A DNA stretch of 64,000 nucleotides from Heterohyrax brucei (Eukaryota; Chordata; Mammalia; Hyracoidea; Procaviidae): contig CM053141.1 of assembly GCA_028571685.1 (NCBI GenBank), positions 137,854,833 to 137,918,832 on the forward strand, in the 5' to 3' direction. Made by a program: the position numbers and the translations under genes. A model generated the notes under the pieces. The model did not search any database. It had not been told where the DNA came from and was given only the letters and a program-made list of their open reading frames with translations. Each line of letters begins with the position of its first letter. Position 1 is the stretch's first letter. Positions 1-11,845 of this stretch are shown piece after piece.

Positions 1-262
1 CGTCAACTGGGTCCACAGCATCACCATCATGAGCAAACATTCCTGTCTCAAAAAGAAGCCCCAACAGTTGCTAAACAAATGCCCAAATCTGACATTCATG
101 TACTGCTGAAAGGGGAAAAAAAATGTAGAATGCAGAATATATTCATTCCTACTTCTAACCAAGAAACTGTAAGTCCAATTCAATGCCTGGAATTTGATTC
201 TAGGACTCAGCAAAAATATAATGGCATCAAGGGGATCTTCCCTTCTGCCTGAAGTACAGAAC
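1..262. other. unassigned sequence
   Basis: I see no ORF, repeat or splice-like structure that I can name here. It runs up to the end of a hAT-type element. Confidence 0.4.
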
Positions 263-460
263 AGAGGTTGGTGAACTTTTTCTGTAAAAGGCCAGATCAT
301 ATATTTTTTTTTTAATATTGCCAGCCATACCAGCTCTGTGCAACTACTCAATTCTGCTTCTGTAGTGTGCACAGTACATAAACAAATGGGGGTGGCTATG
401 TCCTAGTAAAACTGAATTTAACAGGTGATGGGCAGGATTTGACCCAACGGCTGATGTAGA
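263..460 (-). mobile_element. old non-autonomous hAT (MER-like) DNA transposon fragment
   Basis: The stretch carries the recognisable end AACTTTTTCTGTAAAAGGCC followed by a degraded body (GCCAGCCATACCAGCTCTGTGC), as in the placental hAT-Charlie-type MER repeats whose ends read GGTCGGCAAACT. The same family recurs in the opposite orientation at 34265-34445, which helps confirm it. An internal poly-T run at about 303-312 and missing segments show heavy decay. The exact subfamily was not determined. Confidence 0.65.
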
Positions 461-632
461 AAGTCACAAGTGAAAATCACTCAACCCAATAATGGAAATA
501 AGCTATATAATCTACAAATAATTTTTTTAGCCCACCAGACAGCTAACCTTAAGTAAACTAGTGATCTAAAATCCAAACGGTGACAATCTCCCTCAAAGAG
601 AAAAAACACCCATTACCTACCTCACCTTTATC

Positions 633-793
633 CGAATTCACTGCTGTTGAGTCAATTCCCACTCATAGTCTGTCCCCAAAGGACAGACTAGAATTGCCCC
701 ATGGAGTTCCCAAGGAGCACCTGATAGATTTGAGCGGCCAACCTTTTGGCTAGCAGCCGTAACACTCGGCCACGACACCACAACGGTTGCCAT
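633..793 (-). mobile_element. tRNA-headed, RTE-tailed SINE (AfroSINE-like)
   Basis: Minus-strand copy, seen as the reverse complement: TGAGTCAATTCCCACTCATAG (tail side), then AGAATTGCCCCATGGAGTT and the head-side block CCTTTTGGCTAGCAGCCGTAA. It is flanked by a perfect 12-bp target-site duplication, CTCACCTTTATC, at 621-632 and 794-805, so both insertion ends are preserved. Overlapping ORFs are chance frames. Confidence 0.92.
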
Positions 794-957
794 CTCACCT
801 TTATCGAGACAGGAAAAGGAAGGAGGAAGCCACCATAGACCTAGGTAAGAATAAAAAGCTGTCACTTTAACCATAGGCTGGTATGATTCTTTAGAATCGC
901 TCATCACCAGCCACAAAAGGAATCTGTATTCATTCATCCAACTGTTTTACAAACCAA

Positions 958-1175
958 AGAGTAGTGGTCAGGAGCCTAGCTGATAAAAGGACTTTGCAAT
1001 TGGCAGTTCAAACACATTCAGCATTTCCGTGGAAGAAAAGTCTGGAGAACTGTTTCCATAAAGATCACAGCCATAAACACCCTACGGAGCAGTTTTACTC
1101 TGTAACGAATGGGGTTATTATAAGTGGGGCTGACTTCATAACAGCTAACAACAACAAGCCTCATAGTCATATCCA
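958..1175 (+). mobile_element. AfroSINE-like element, long form
   Basis: Plus-strand copy with the B-box-like block TTGGCAGTTCAAACAC, the extra internal module of the long form (TCTGGAGAACTGTTTCCATAAAG ... CACAGCCAT) and the tail GCAGTTTTACTCTGTAACG ending in an AACAACAACAAG run. The 180-codon frame starting at 964 crosses this SINE and is not a gene. Confidence 0.75.
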
Positions 1176-1639
1176 AGATTTGAGTTCGAGCCGCAGAATG
1201 GAGGGAGATCTCTTCTATAGCACAGACATACGGGACCTGCCTAACTTTGAAGGTGGAAGAGGAGAACTGAGAGAAACCTCCAGCACCCAGGAATCTGCAC
1301 GAGTAAGGACAGCAGCAGTCTCAGAATCCCAAGATGGAATCTCCTGGGAGGTACTGGGAGGTACACAGGGCCTGCTGAAGTATGAGGGCAGGGCAGAAAA
1401 CCAAGAGAAACATTCCCTCACTCTAGAACTTGTCCTGAGTCCAAACAGCAGCAGTCTACCACTGGAAGATGGTGCACAAGTCCTAGTGAAGACTCAAGCA
1501 ATTTAAAAAAAGAAAAAGAACAACCCCAAAAAAATCTCACACTCTAGGTCTCACACTAAGTAGGCTGCCACAGCCTTTTACTAGTAGGTGCATCAGATAT
1601 AACTCAAGCAACAACAAAGCTCAAACCCAACTCAACTAG
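1176..1639. other. unassigned sequence between two SINEs
   Basis: The sequence is richer in purines and GC than its surroundings and stays open in one plus frame to 1506. The frame begins inside a SINE, has no recognisable domain and ends in an A-rich run (1503-1520). It could be an unrecognised retroposon or unique DNA. Confidence 0.35.
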
Positions 1640-1815
1640 ATATTACCAACCTGAAGGTGAGTGATTCAGCCTCACCCAGCAGCTCCATGGAAGAAAACAG
1701 TGGTGATCTGCTTGTGTCAGTGGCAGCCAAGAAAACACTATGAACCAGTCCTGCTCCATAACACACCAGGTCACCATGAGTTTGAATCGACTCAGTGGCA
1801 ATGGAGTAGGACTTT
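1640..1815 (+). mobile_element. AfroSINE-like element, degraded long form
   Basis: The middle and tail modules are visible: GTGGTGATCTGCTTGTGTCAG, then a diverged GTCCTGCTCCATAAC and GAGTTTGAATCGACTCAGTGG. A T-rich run after 1812 marks the junction with the neighbouring L1 3' end. The head is strongly diverged. Confidence 0.7.
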
Positions 1816-1939
1816 TTATTTTTTGTTTTTTCATTAATTACAGTAAAAGAATAAAATTTCTAACATCTATCAATTATCTCATCTATGATAAACCCTCAGC
1901 CCCTCACCCACTCATGTAGCCAACACAGTCCTTTTGTTC

Positions 1940-4900
1940 TGTGGATAATTCTCTTGTTAAGTCCTTATAACAGGGATCTCATGCAAAATTTCTCCTTTAA
2001 CACTGATTGATTTCACTCAGCACAATCTCTTCCAAATGACACCATGTTATGAGATGTTTTCTAAAATAGTCATTGTTTTTTATCATAGCATAGTGTTCTG
2101 TTGAGTATATGTACAATAGTTTGTTTATCTATTCATCTGTTGATGGCCATCAGTGTTGATTCCATCTTTTTGCTATTGTGGGCTGTGCTGCAACAAACAT
2201 TCATGTACATGTGTCTGTTCGTGTGACAACCTTTGTTTCTGAAGGATAAATTCCAAGCAGTAGAATTACAGGATCAAATGGTTTATCTATTTCCAGCTTT
2301 TTAAGGAAGCACCAGATTGTTTTCCAAAGAGGTTGTACCATTCTACAAGCACACCAGCAGTGTAGGAGAGTTTCAATTTCTACACAGCCTTTCCAGCATT
2401 TGTTGTTTCGTGTTTTTTGGATCATGGCCAACCTTGTTGGTATGAGATGATATCTCATCGTAGTTTTGATTTGAATTTCTTTAATAGCTAATGATTGTGA
2501 GCAATTCTGCATGTGTCTTTTGGCTGCCTGGATATCCTTTTTAGAGAAATGTCTGTCCATCTCCTACGGCTATTGTTTAATTGGATTATTTATCCTTTTC
2601 TTGTTGATCTTTTGTAATATCTTGTAGATTATGGATATCAGACATCAGCAGCCTGACATATAGTTGCCAAATATTTTTTTCCCATTCTGTAGGTGGTATT
2701 TTAATTCTTTCAATGAAGTCTTTGGACGAGCAAGTGTTTGATTCTTAGTAGTTCCCATTTATCTATTTTCTCTTCTGTTGATCGTCCTTTGTCAGATTTT
2801 GAAGTCTGTCTAAGCCTCATATTAAATCTTCCATTGTTGACCCTAATTTTTCTTGCATGATCTTTATCCTCTCAGGTTTGATATTTAGGTCTTTTATCCA
2901 ATTTGAATTAGTTTTTGTGTAAAATATGAGATATGGGTCTTGGTTCAATTTTTTGTGGATGGATATCCAATTTTGCCAGCACCATTTGTTCAAGAAACTG
3001 TTTTTACCCCAGTTTAGAATCTTAGGGCCTTTGTTGAATATCAACTGTTCATAGGAGGATAGTGGCATCTCTGGGGTCTCAGCTCTGCTCCATTGGTCTA
3101 TATGTGTCTTTTTGTACCAGTACCAGGCTGTTTTGACAACTGTGGCAGTGCAATAGGTTCTAAAGTCGAATAGTGAGAGGCCTCCCAGTGTGTTCTTCTT
3201 CTTCAGTAGTGCTTTACTTATCCAAGGTTTCTTTCCTTTCCAAACAAAGTTGGCGATTTCTCCATCACATTAAAAAATGTTATTGGAATTTGTATTGGGA
3301 TTGCATATATAAGTGGAATGTATATTTAAGCAGATTGCTTTGGGTAAAATAGACATTTTTACAATGTCGAGTCTTCCTATCCATAAGCAAGGTAGATTAC
3401 TCCATTTATGTAGGTCTCTCTTGGTTTCTTGTTAGTAAGGTCTTGTAGTTTTCTTTGTAAAGGTCTCTTGTTTCTCTAGTTAGATTTATTTCTAGGTATT
3501 TTCTCATCTTGGGTGCTATAGTAAACAGAATTGATTTGGTGATTTCTTCTTTAATAACCTCATTGTAGGTATAAAGGAAATCTACTGATTTACTTATGTT
3601 TATCTTGTATCCCGATACTTAGCTACATTTCTGTATCAGTTCCAATAGTTTACTTATAGATTTCTTTGGAATCTCTGTATATACATTACAATCATATCAT
3701 GTGCAAATAGGGAGATTTTTACTTCTTCATTGCTGACATGGATGCCCTTTATTTCTTTGTCTTGTCTAATTGTTCTGGCTAGAACTTCTAGCACAATGTT
3801 GAATAGAAGTGGTGACAGTGGGCATCCTGGTCCAGTTCTCGTTCTCAAAAGGAATTCTTTCACCATTCAGTACAATGAAGGCAGTTGGCTTTGCATACAT
3901 GCTACTGATTGTGTTGAGGAATTTCCCCTCTACTCCTCTTTTTCTGAGAGTTTTTAGCATGAATGGGTATTGAACTTCATCAAATGCCTTTTCTGCATCA
4001 ATTGACAAAATCACGTGATTCTTATCTTTTGTTATTAATGTAGTTGATCACATTAATTGTTTTTCTGATGTTGAACCAGCCTTGCAGCCCCAGAATGAAG
4101 CAAACTTGATCATGATAAATTATTTTTTTTTAATATGTTGTCAACAGCACTTGGCTGGCTGGCATATGCTGTTGAATTTTATTGGCTAGAATTTTATTGA
4201 AGATTTTAACATCTAGGTTCATGAGTGATATTGGTCTGTAATTTTCTTTTTTTGTGGGGTCTTTCTCTGGCTTTGGTATCAGGGTTACACTTGCTTCACA
4301 GAATGAATTTGGGAGTATTCCAACCTCCTCAATAGTATTAGAGTTAACTCTTCTCTAAAAGTTTGGTAGAATTCTCCAGTGAAGCCATCTGGGCCAGGAC
4401 TGTTTTTGGTTGGTAGATTTTTGATGACTTTTTCAGTCTCTTCCTTTGTGATAGATTTGTTAAGTTGATCTACTTCTGTTTGTGACAGTCTTGGTGGGTG
4501 ATATGAATCTAGAAATTTGTCTATTTACTCAAGGTTTTCAAACTTGTTAGAGTACAGCCTTTTGTAGTATTCTATTATGCAGTATTCTATTTATTTCAGC
4601 AAGGTCTGTTGTAACATCTCCCATATTATTTCTCAATTGGGTTATTTGTATCTTCTGCTGTTAGTTTCTTTTGTCAGTTTAGCCAATGGTTTATCAATTT
4701 TGTTGATCTTTTCAAAGAACCAGCTTTCAGTTTTGTTCATTTTTTTTACTGTTTTTCTATTCTCTGATTCATTTAGTTCTGCTCTAATCTTTATAATCTC
4801 TTTTCTTCTGGTGTCTAAGGGGTTCTTCTGTTGCTCTCTTTCTACTTGTTCAAGCTGTAAGATTAATTCTTTAATTTGGAGCCTTTCTTTTTTCCAAATG

Positions 4901-5802
4901 TGTGCAGTTATAGAGATAAACTGACCTCTGGGCACAGCTTTTGCTTTATCCCATAGCTTCTGGTAGGATGTGCTTTCAATGTCATTTGACGCCATAAATT
5001 TCTTCATTTCATCCTTGACTTCTTCTATAACCCAAGGTGTTATGAGCAAAGTGTTGTTCAGTTTCCATAAGTTTGAATTTCTACCTATGCTTTTTCTGTT
5101 ACTGATTTCAACTTTTATAGCTCTATGGTCCAAGAAGATACTTTGCAGTGAATCAATGGTTTGGATTTTATAGAGAATTGCTTTATGACCTAACATAGTC
5201 TATTCTGGAAAATGTTCCACGTGCATTGGAGAAGAAAGTGTTACTTATCCATTGATGAATGAAAAAGATCTGTATATGTCAATAAGGTCAAGTTGGTTGA
5301 TTGTTGCAATACAATCTTCAGTATGTTTACTGAGCTTTTTTCTGGATGATCTATCCATAACTGAAAGGGGAGAGTTCAAGTCTCCAACTGTTATTGTGGA
5401 ATGATCTATCTCATTTTTCAGTGTTGTCAGTATTTGTTCAACATATTTAAAGGCTCTGGTACTGGGTACATAAATATTTAATATTATTAAGTCCTGCTTG
5501 ACTATTGAACCTTTCAACAATAAATAGTGACCATCCTTATCCACAATAGTGGATTTTACATTAAAATCTATTTTATCTGAAATTAGTATTGCCACACCTG
5601 CTCTTCTTTGTATGTTGCTATCTTGGTACATATTATTCCATCCTTTAATTTTCAATTTGTTCATATCTTCAAGTCTAAGGTATGTTTCTTGTAAGCAACA
5701 TATAGATGGGTCATGTCTCTTGATCCAAGATGTCACTCACTGTCTCTTTATGGAGCATGTACATTCCATGTACATTCACTGTAATTATTGTAGTACCATC
5801 AT
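1940..5802 (-). pseudogene. L1 ORF2 remnant (endonuclease / reverse transcriptase)
   Basis: ORF2p nicks target DNA and reverse-transcribes L1 RNA. Here the apurinic-endonuclease-like N-terminus is seen in minus frame at 5736-5245 (HDPSICCLQETYL, then VGDLNSPLS). The linker is at 5196-4642, the reverse-transcriptase part at 4014-3654 and the C-terminal region at 3068-2201. The catalytic box that should read FADD reads FAHD in the piece at 3866-3654, so one catalytic aspartate is lost in addition to frameshifts. The C-terminal cysteine motif is recognisable (CWKGC...LLHCWCAC). It is non-functional. The limits are estimated by alignment with the second L1. Confidence 0.88.
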
Positions 5803-6239
5803 TCTGATGCAATTATTTTTATGTTGATGTTATCTATATTTCTTTTAATGTTCTGTTCTGAGCCATTCTTCTTTACGGGTTGTTTTTTCAGAGTGGGTTT
5901 TGTGTTTGTTGAGACTCCTGTATTGTGCTTCTTATTCTGATACAATGCATTGTTAATATGCTTTATAGCTCCATCTATCATCCCCCTTAACACACTAAGA
6001 TTAAATCCAATTTAAACTACTACGTAACTCTAACTTCTTCTGCATCTGAAATGACTGTTAACTACTGTAGTGTGCCCCTCTTTTAATGTGATGGTGTTAT
6101 AGTTGTCACGACATGATCACAGATTCCCCCGTTTTAATATTGTAGCTTTGATTAAGTTTTGTGACTCCCTAATTGATTAAAATTTTGGATGATGTGTCCT
6201 GCATTGTCACCTTAAAAATACATTTAATGGTTCTGTTTT

Positions 6240-7157
6240 TCTATGGAAAGAGCTTCTTTGAATATTTCATGTAGTTCTGATTTAGTTTTTGTGAAGTCTC
6301 TAAGCTTCTCTTTATCTGCAAAAGTCTTAATTTCACCATTATATTTGATAGACAATTTTTCAGGATAAATAATTCTTGGTTGGAAGTTTTTCTTCTTCAG
6401 GGCTTTGAATGTATCAGTCCACTATTTTACAGCCATCATCATTTTTGCAGAGAAGTCAGACAAAAGCCTATGGGGTTTCCCTTGGAGTATTAGCTTTGCT
6501 TTGAGCCTTGCTGCCTTCAGAAGCATCTGTTTATGCTTCATCTTATTGAGCTTGATTATAATATGTCTTGGCATCTTTCTTTTGGGGTCTAGCTTTTGTG
6601 GTGTTTGATAAACATCTTGAGCACCTATACTGTCTTTGCTCAAGAGCTCAGGAAAGTTTTCTGTCAGCATCTCTACAGCAATATCCTCTATACTGTCATT
6701 TATCACCCTTGTTCAGGAACTCCAATTAAATGTAAACTAGTCCTCAATGGAGTCCTAGATGTTTCTTAATGCTTCTTCATTTTTCTTATTTTTTTTCTCT
6801 GATTTCTCTTCATAAATGCTGGTGTCCATTGCTCTGTCCTCAAGGTCACTGAGTCTAACTTCTATCTGTTCAATCCTACTCTTTTGGCTTTGGGTTACCT
6901 AATTCTGGAATTTTGTTACTGATCTGATGTATTTCAGACTGTTTATGTTCCATCAGTTCAAATAGCTTACTAAGTTTTTCATTTTGTTTAGTTTCTAGGA
7001 GTGTTCTATATGTAATTCTTTTGTATTCGACCTCTGATAGATTCAGAAAGGCTTCTTCATCTGGGAAACTTTTTGAATCTTTATTTTGGGAGTTTTCCGG
7101 AGCATTTGAAGGCTGCTTCTTTATATGATTAATTATGGTCTGCTGCCTGCGTGCCAT
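6240..7157 (-). pseudogene. L1 ORF1 remnant (RNA-binding chaperone)
   Basis: ORF1p is the L1 RNA-packaging protein. The minus frame starts with MARRQQTIINHIKK at 7157 and runs to 6876 with coiled-coil-like heptads (LSKLFELMEHKQSEIHQI). A second piece at 6706-6422 carries the RNA-recognition part (PRHIIIKLNKMKHKQ, KAARLKAKL). Frameshifts and stops separate the pieces. The 3' limit is approximate. Confidence 0.85.
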
Positions 7158-7929
7158 CTAGATACTGTTTGATTTCTCTGGTATTAGATCTAATAGAACC
7201 GTTGGTCACCAGCTGCTTCTAATACTCCAGTGATTTGCCTCAGGTGGACTCTCTGGGGTGGAACTCTCTGCTTATTGGGTGGCAAAGATACCACCCTACT
7301 TGTGGAGAAACTGGGGGCTGTCAGCCAACCCTACAACGTGTGTCAGAGAAGGATGGGACGAAAAGCTGCCAGGCCTCTCAACAGACAGATCTCCAGGTAA
7401 ATACATAGGCCTCTCAGCCTTAAAAGTAAACTTAATGTCTATGTGGAGCACTGTCCAGGTGTTGAACTAGAAGCTGTCCAACGTGCTGGTCAAAACAGGC
7501 CTTCTGGAGCAGCAGAGTCTGCTTTCCAACTGATAATGAAAGTACATTATCTGCCATTCACAGAAGCTGCAGTTCTCCAATACCGTGAAACAGCAGAAGC
7601 AGAGGTCAGACGGCTGCTGGCTCATTTTTGGGAGGGGAAGTTTGGTCCGATACTGGTGCCTAGTCAAATGTGCTTGGTCCTAGGGGTCTTCAAATGTTCA
7701 GTGCTCCAGAAAAATATCATTCCAAGCCTTACTTCTCAGAGGGAAATGAGGAGACATGTCTAGTCCACCACCTTTTAACAGTCAAGATTTTTTTAATGTA
7801 TATTGGACTTTTAATGATGTATTTCTGTTGCTTATATAAATATTAAAATGTAAGAAGCAGAAAAATTCTTAGTACATATTTACATTATTCAGTTTCTTAG
7901 TCACATCTGTTTAAAAACTACATATTTCA

Positions 7930-8140
7930 TGCATCTATAGGATGTCATCCTGCTGACTTCTTACTGGAGGAAGGGGAGTGGGTACAGAGGAGGGGATAGG
8001 AGACTGTTGGGAGGATAGGACACATATGGAGCAGAAAGGAAGAGTGTGCTGTCACTGGACAGGAAGAACAGTGGGAGTTGCATATAGGTGAGCATGAAAA
8101 TTTATATGGGAATGTACATTTTCATTCAATCAATTGAAAA
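7930..8140 (+). mobile_element. L1 3'-end insertion, severely 5'-truncated
   Basis: Only the last ~210 bp of the long L1 3' untranslated region are present (GCATCTATAGGATGTCATCC to TTCATTCAATCAATTG plus a poly-A tract). It is flanked by a 17-bp duplication with one mismatch, AAAAACTACATATTTCA at 7913-7929 and AAAAACTACATACTTCA at 8141-8157. This is a clean target-primed insertion. Confidence 0.92.
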
Positions 8141-8244
8141 AAAAACTACATACTTCAGAAAAAATGTGTCACAGTATTATAAAGTAACCTTATTGTTTTT
8201 AATTTTCATCAAATTTCATTAAATTGCCTTCCACTTTGCATTAA

Positions 8245-9220
8245 AAAACCTGGCACCAAAGGAGATGGACAGAAACTTCTCTAAAGAGGAGATCCAGGCA
8301 GCAAAAAAAAACACATGCAGACATGTTCATGATCATTAATTATTAACAAATTCAAATCAAAATGACAATAAGATACCATCTCACCCCAACAAGATTGGCC
8401 ATGATCCAGAAAACACAAAACAATAAATGTTGGAGAGGCTGTGAAGAGATTGGCACTCTCCTTCACTGTTGGTGGGATTGCAGAATGGTGCAACCTCTTT
8501 GGAAAGCAATTTGGCATTACCTTAAAATAATGGATATAGATATACCATTTGACCCAGTAGTTCCTCTGCTCAGAATATATCCTACAAAATCAAGGCCATT
8601 CACACCAACTGATACATGCACACAAATGTTCATTGCAGCACAGTCCATGATAGCAAAAATTTGGAATCAACATGCCCAACAACAGAAGAATGGATGGGTA
8701 AACTTTGGTATATATACTCAATGGAGTGCTGTACATTGATAAAGAACAATGATGATAGCAGGAAACATCTCTCAATTTGGTCTCAACTGGAGGACATTAT
8801 GTTAAGTGAAACTAGTCAGTGACAGAAGGACAATTATTATATGAGACCCCTATGATAAAAACTTAAAAGCATACTCATACATAATACAAAAGACTCTTTG
8901 GTGGCTACAAGGATGGGGAGGGTGCAGAGGGTGGGAAGGTGAGAGGGCTAGGGGAGAGGGCTTAGATTAGATAGTTGTTAGAAATTTGGTTGGATGAAAT
9001 TGGTGACAATACACATTAATAAGATGATCAATATTAATGGGACTTCAACACAACTTGTGTACTCCTCCTCTCTTAACCCAATATTGTAAGCACAGACTAT
9101 GTACACTTTCATTTTTTATTTAATTAAAAAAAAAAAAGAAAACCTGGTGCCATAAGTGGTTAAGTGCTGCATCTGCTAATCAAAAGGTTGGCAGTTTGAA
9201 TCCACCAGACACTTAGAGCT
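8245..9220 (+). mobile_element. AfroSINE-like head, split by an L1 insertion
   Basis: The SINE head begins AAACCTGGTGCCATAAGTGG at 9139 and continues through the B-box region GGTTGGCAGTTTGAATCC to about 9220. Its first bases are duplicated at 8245-8258 (AAAACCTGGCACCA against AAAACCTGGTGCCA), on the far side of an L1 3' fragment. The simplest reading is that the L1 inserted into the SINE head and duplicated that target. Confidence 0.75.
8259..9138 (+). mobile_element. L1 3' fragment (ORF2 C-terminus plus start of 3' UTR)
   Basis: The ORF2 C-terminal region is in plus frame at 8362-8739 with the cysteine motif CWRGCEEIGTLLHCWWDC. The C-rich 3' untranslated start follows (GTGGCTACAAGGATGGGG) and the element ends in poly-A at 9126-9137 after TCATTTTTTATTTAATT. 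Most of the usual ~870-bp 3' untranslated region is missing, so this copy is internally shortened. A near-perfect 14-bp target duplication flanks it. Confidence 0.88.
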
Positions 9221-9789
9221 GATAAATTTAAACTTGATACCTTCAAATAACTCTTTTATAATGGAGTTTATAATGAAGACTATGCCTTCTTTAAAGCAAC
9301 CAAGGGACATGGTCTGTTCATAGCAGACTCTGATAAATGGAGGACAGTGTAATTTTTTCCTAGTGAAATCCTTGTACAAATACATTATCCCAAATATCTT
9401 CACGGGTACTGTTTTGTTGTTTTGTTTTGTTTTTGCCTCCATGCAGAGTACAAGCAAAACTTGCCCAATAGTTTTTAGTTCTTTTGAATGCTTCACTAAA
9501 TTTGAATGCTGCAAAACCTTAGACCTTCTTGACATCATTCTAGCCCAGTGTATACATTTATACTAAAACTAAAGTTCTGTTCAAAGACTTTTCCAAGAAA
9601 CTGAAATATTTCCAATCACTACTACAACTTTTCAAAATTTCAACCTGAAATTGAGATCTCTCCTCACCCTTAAGGAGTTACTAACTACTGGACTATGGCA
9701 CACAAGGTAACAAGTGCCAATGTTTGACTGGCTGTTAATAGCAGCCTGAGATTGGCGTGTAATAACCTAGTTCTTTTTAGGGGTCTCAA
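9221..9789. other. unassigned AT-rich sequence
   Basis: Two overlapping chance ORFs lie here on opposite strands. Neither has a recognisable domain, and no repeat was recognised. Confidence 0.4.
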
Positions 9790-10230
9790 CCAACTAGTGT
9801 TGGTTGTTATATACAGGTTTGCAAGAACTTCAGCTACACATTATTTTTCAGGGGTCTGCACCTGCACAGTAGAGGGACATTGGACCAGTACATGACCTTC
9901 CTAAGGTGGCAGTAGTGAGCATATCCTCCTTCTCAGTACAACTGCTATTACGCAGACAAAAAATTACATAAGACCAGCATCAGCCCAGCCCAAGTTTAAT
10001 TATGTAGGCCCTTAAGACCTCCCCTTACAAGAATATGTGTAACTTCCTCTTTAGAGTGCATAAAAACCCTGGAAGCTGTACCCTGCTTTTCAGATAGCTT
10101 CTCTGACAGCTGACTCCTAGATGTCTCCTTTGTTATGCAGAACTAAAAGCCTCTATACTTTATTATGCTTGCCTCCTTTATTCATAAAAGGGTATAGCAA
10201 GGACCCTTAGAGTCCAGTGACAAAACTGCT
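9790..10230 (+). mobile_element. probable solo LTR, ERV1 type
   Basis: The order of signals resembles a gammaretrovirus-like LTR: a TATA-like CATAAAAACCC at 10059, a short pyrimidine-rich leader, a polyadenylation-like AACTAAAAGCC at 10141, then CTTGCCTCCTTTATTC and an end near TCCAGTGACA. No coding sequence, primer-binding site or second LTR is seen nearby. Both outer ends are uncertain and no clear target duplication was found. Unique promoter-like DNA is the alternative. Confidence 0.45.
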
Positions 10231-10789
10231 GAACTCTTAGTAAGTGGTTTCTACTCTTTGCTTTGTACAAATAATTTTCAATGTTTGCTTCCAGTTTGTT
10301 TCAGTTATTTCAATTTGCTTAAAAACACAAAAAGACTAACATTTGGGGGTTAATTTTGTTGAGTCCTCTGCTTAAGGGTTTCTTGAATAAAATGCAACAA
10401 GATTTAGAGTATTTCCTATAAAAATGCCTAATGTGATTTTAAGACAGTTTGATTTAAAAATACATCTTCAAAGGCTCAAACATTTCTAGTCAGACTGACA
10501 AAGATGAGTCAAGAAAATGTGCATACTGACAGCCTGGGGTTTTGGTTACATTCATCAGCCTTGTTTAAAAATTTGTTTTCTGACTCTGTGTATAAGACCT
10601 ATGCTTTTTTTAAGTTCATGACTTTGTTTTGGAAATTGTCCAAGAAAAACTGTGCTACCAAATATTAGAGGGATTGCTTTAACCTGGAGGAGGAAATGAT
10701 TTAAAACAAGAGGTTGGTTCTGTCATCTAGCAAGACATTTTCCTCCTAGTTGTTAGCAGGGTTTGTTGAATGGCGACTATTGTTTTTAA
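10231..10789. other. unassigned AT-rich sequence
   Basis: I see no ORF of note and no repeat that I can name. Confidence 0.4.
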
Positions 10790-11282
10790 AGTAAATTTTT
10801 GTTGAAAAAGCATGTAGATAGAAGTGTACATCTCAAAAAAAGTATATACAGCTCTATAAATTTTTGTTAAGTTAAAAACATGTGTAACCAGCACCTAGAC
10901 CTAGACACAAAATATTATCAGCATCCCAGAAGCTACCCTACTCTCCTATTAACGACAGCCACTCACTCTTTCATTCCTGCCACCAAAGTAGCTACTATGC
11001 TCATTTTTATACCCTAGATTAGCTTTACTTGTTTTAAAACTTACTATAAAGGAAATCAAGGCTATGTACTTTTTTGTGGCAACATAAAACTTGTGAGATT
11101 CCCCATATTGCTGCATATAGTTGTAGTTCATCCTTACTACTGTACTATATTCTATTGGATAAATACACTAAAATTTATTTAACCAGTCAATTATTGATGG
11201 ATATTCAGTTTCTAGTCATTAGCTGTTACAAAGAATGCCGTTGTGAACAAGAATGCACATGCCTATTGGTACACATATACAA

Positions 11283-11845
11283 AGACTGCCAATTAAGTTT
11301 GCAAACTCATCCTAGAAAAAGTGCTATACACCTCACTGCTGAATATAACTATGGTCTCCATTAAAGTACTCCCCTTGGGAAGCTATGAACTGATGCCAGC
11401 ACCTAGTCCACCCTTCAAAGCAATTTTGGAACTCTTTCTGGAATGGCCATCAGAGCTATCATCCTATTATTCATGATGTCCTGAATGTCACCAAAATGCC
11501 TTCCTTTCAGTATTTCCTTTATCTTCAGGTACGGAAAAAAGACATTGGGAGCCAGATCAGGTGAGTAGGTAAGGTGTTCCTATACGATTTTTTGTTTACT
11601 GTCTAAAAACTCTGTAACAGACAACTATACAATTAAGTCTGCGAATTTGCCACTGCACCACCATGCACAATGGCAATTTCAGAAAGAGTTCCAAAATTAC
11701 TTACAAGAGTGGACTAGACACTGGCATCAGCGCATAGCTTCCCAAGAGGAGTACTTCAAAGTTGACTATAGTCATATTCAGCAGTGAGGTATAGAGCACT
11801 TAGAACAATTAAGCTTGCAGACTTCATTATCAGGCCTTGTTATAT
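11283..11845. mobile_element. mariner-derived fold-back element, copy 1
   Basis: The two ends are a long imperfect inverted repeat of about 170 bp. The left arm runs GCTATACACCTCACTGCTG ... CTTGGGAAGCTATG ... TTTTGGAACTCTTTCTGG, and the right arm carries the same text on the other strand (11670-11840). Each arm includes the 3' end of a mariner transposase gene, so the coding remnant points in opposite directions in the two halves. A terminal-repeat-like motif, CAATTAAGTCTGCGAATTT, also lies in the middle (about 11630). The same internal layout is found at 49018-49570. Confidence 0.75.
11440..11580 (-). pseudogene. mariner transposase C-terminal fragment
   Basis: The minus-strand translation contains TYSPDLAPNVFF, matching the mariner signature YSPDLAPxDxxLF. 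The third catalytic aspartate of the D,D34D triad is replaced by valine, and the frame shifts soon after (MAIPERV). It is a non-functional remnant inside the fold-back element. Confidence 0.8.

Larger units (their letters stand above)
1836..7776 (-). mobile_element. L1 retrotransposon, near full length, decayed
   Basis: The element reads on the minus strand from a 5' untranslated region (about 7776-7158) through ORF1 (from 7157) and ORF2 (from about 5802) to a 3' end near 1836. Its 5' end, near CTAGTCCACCACC, is close to but slightly short of the 5' end of the second L1 at 27331. ORF fragments in several frames show many indels and stops, so it is older than the copy at 20161-27331. Its 3' region differs from the long 3' untranslated region shared by the younger L1s in this window. 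Confidence 0.9.

Noticed and set aside
964..1506. 180-codon plus ORF near the window start
   Set aside because: It starts inside a SINE, has no recognisable domain and no splice or start context.
4577..4924. 115-codon hydrophobic plus ORF resembling a membrane protein
   Set aside because: It is antisense to L1 ORF2; reverse complements of A-rich coding sequence give Leu/Phe-rich frames.
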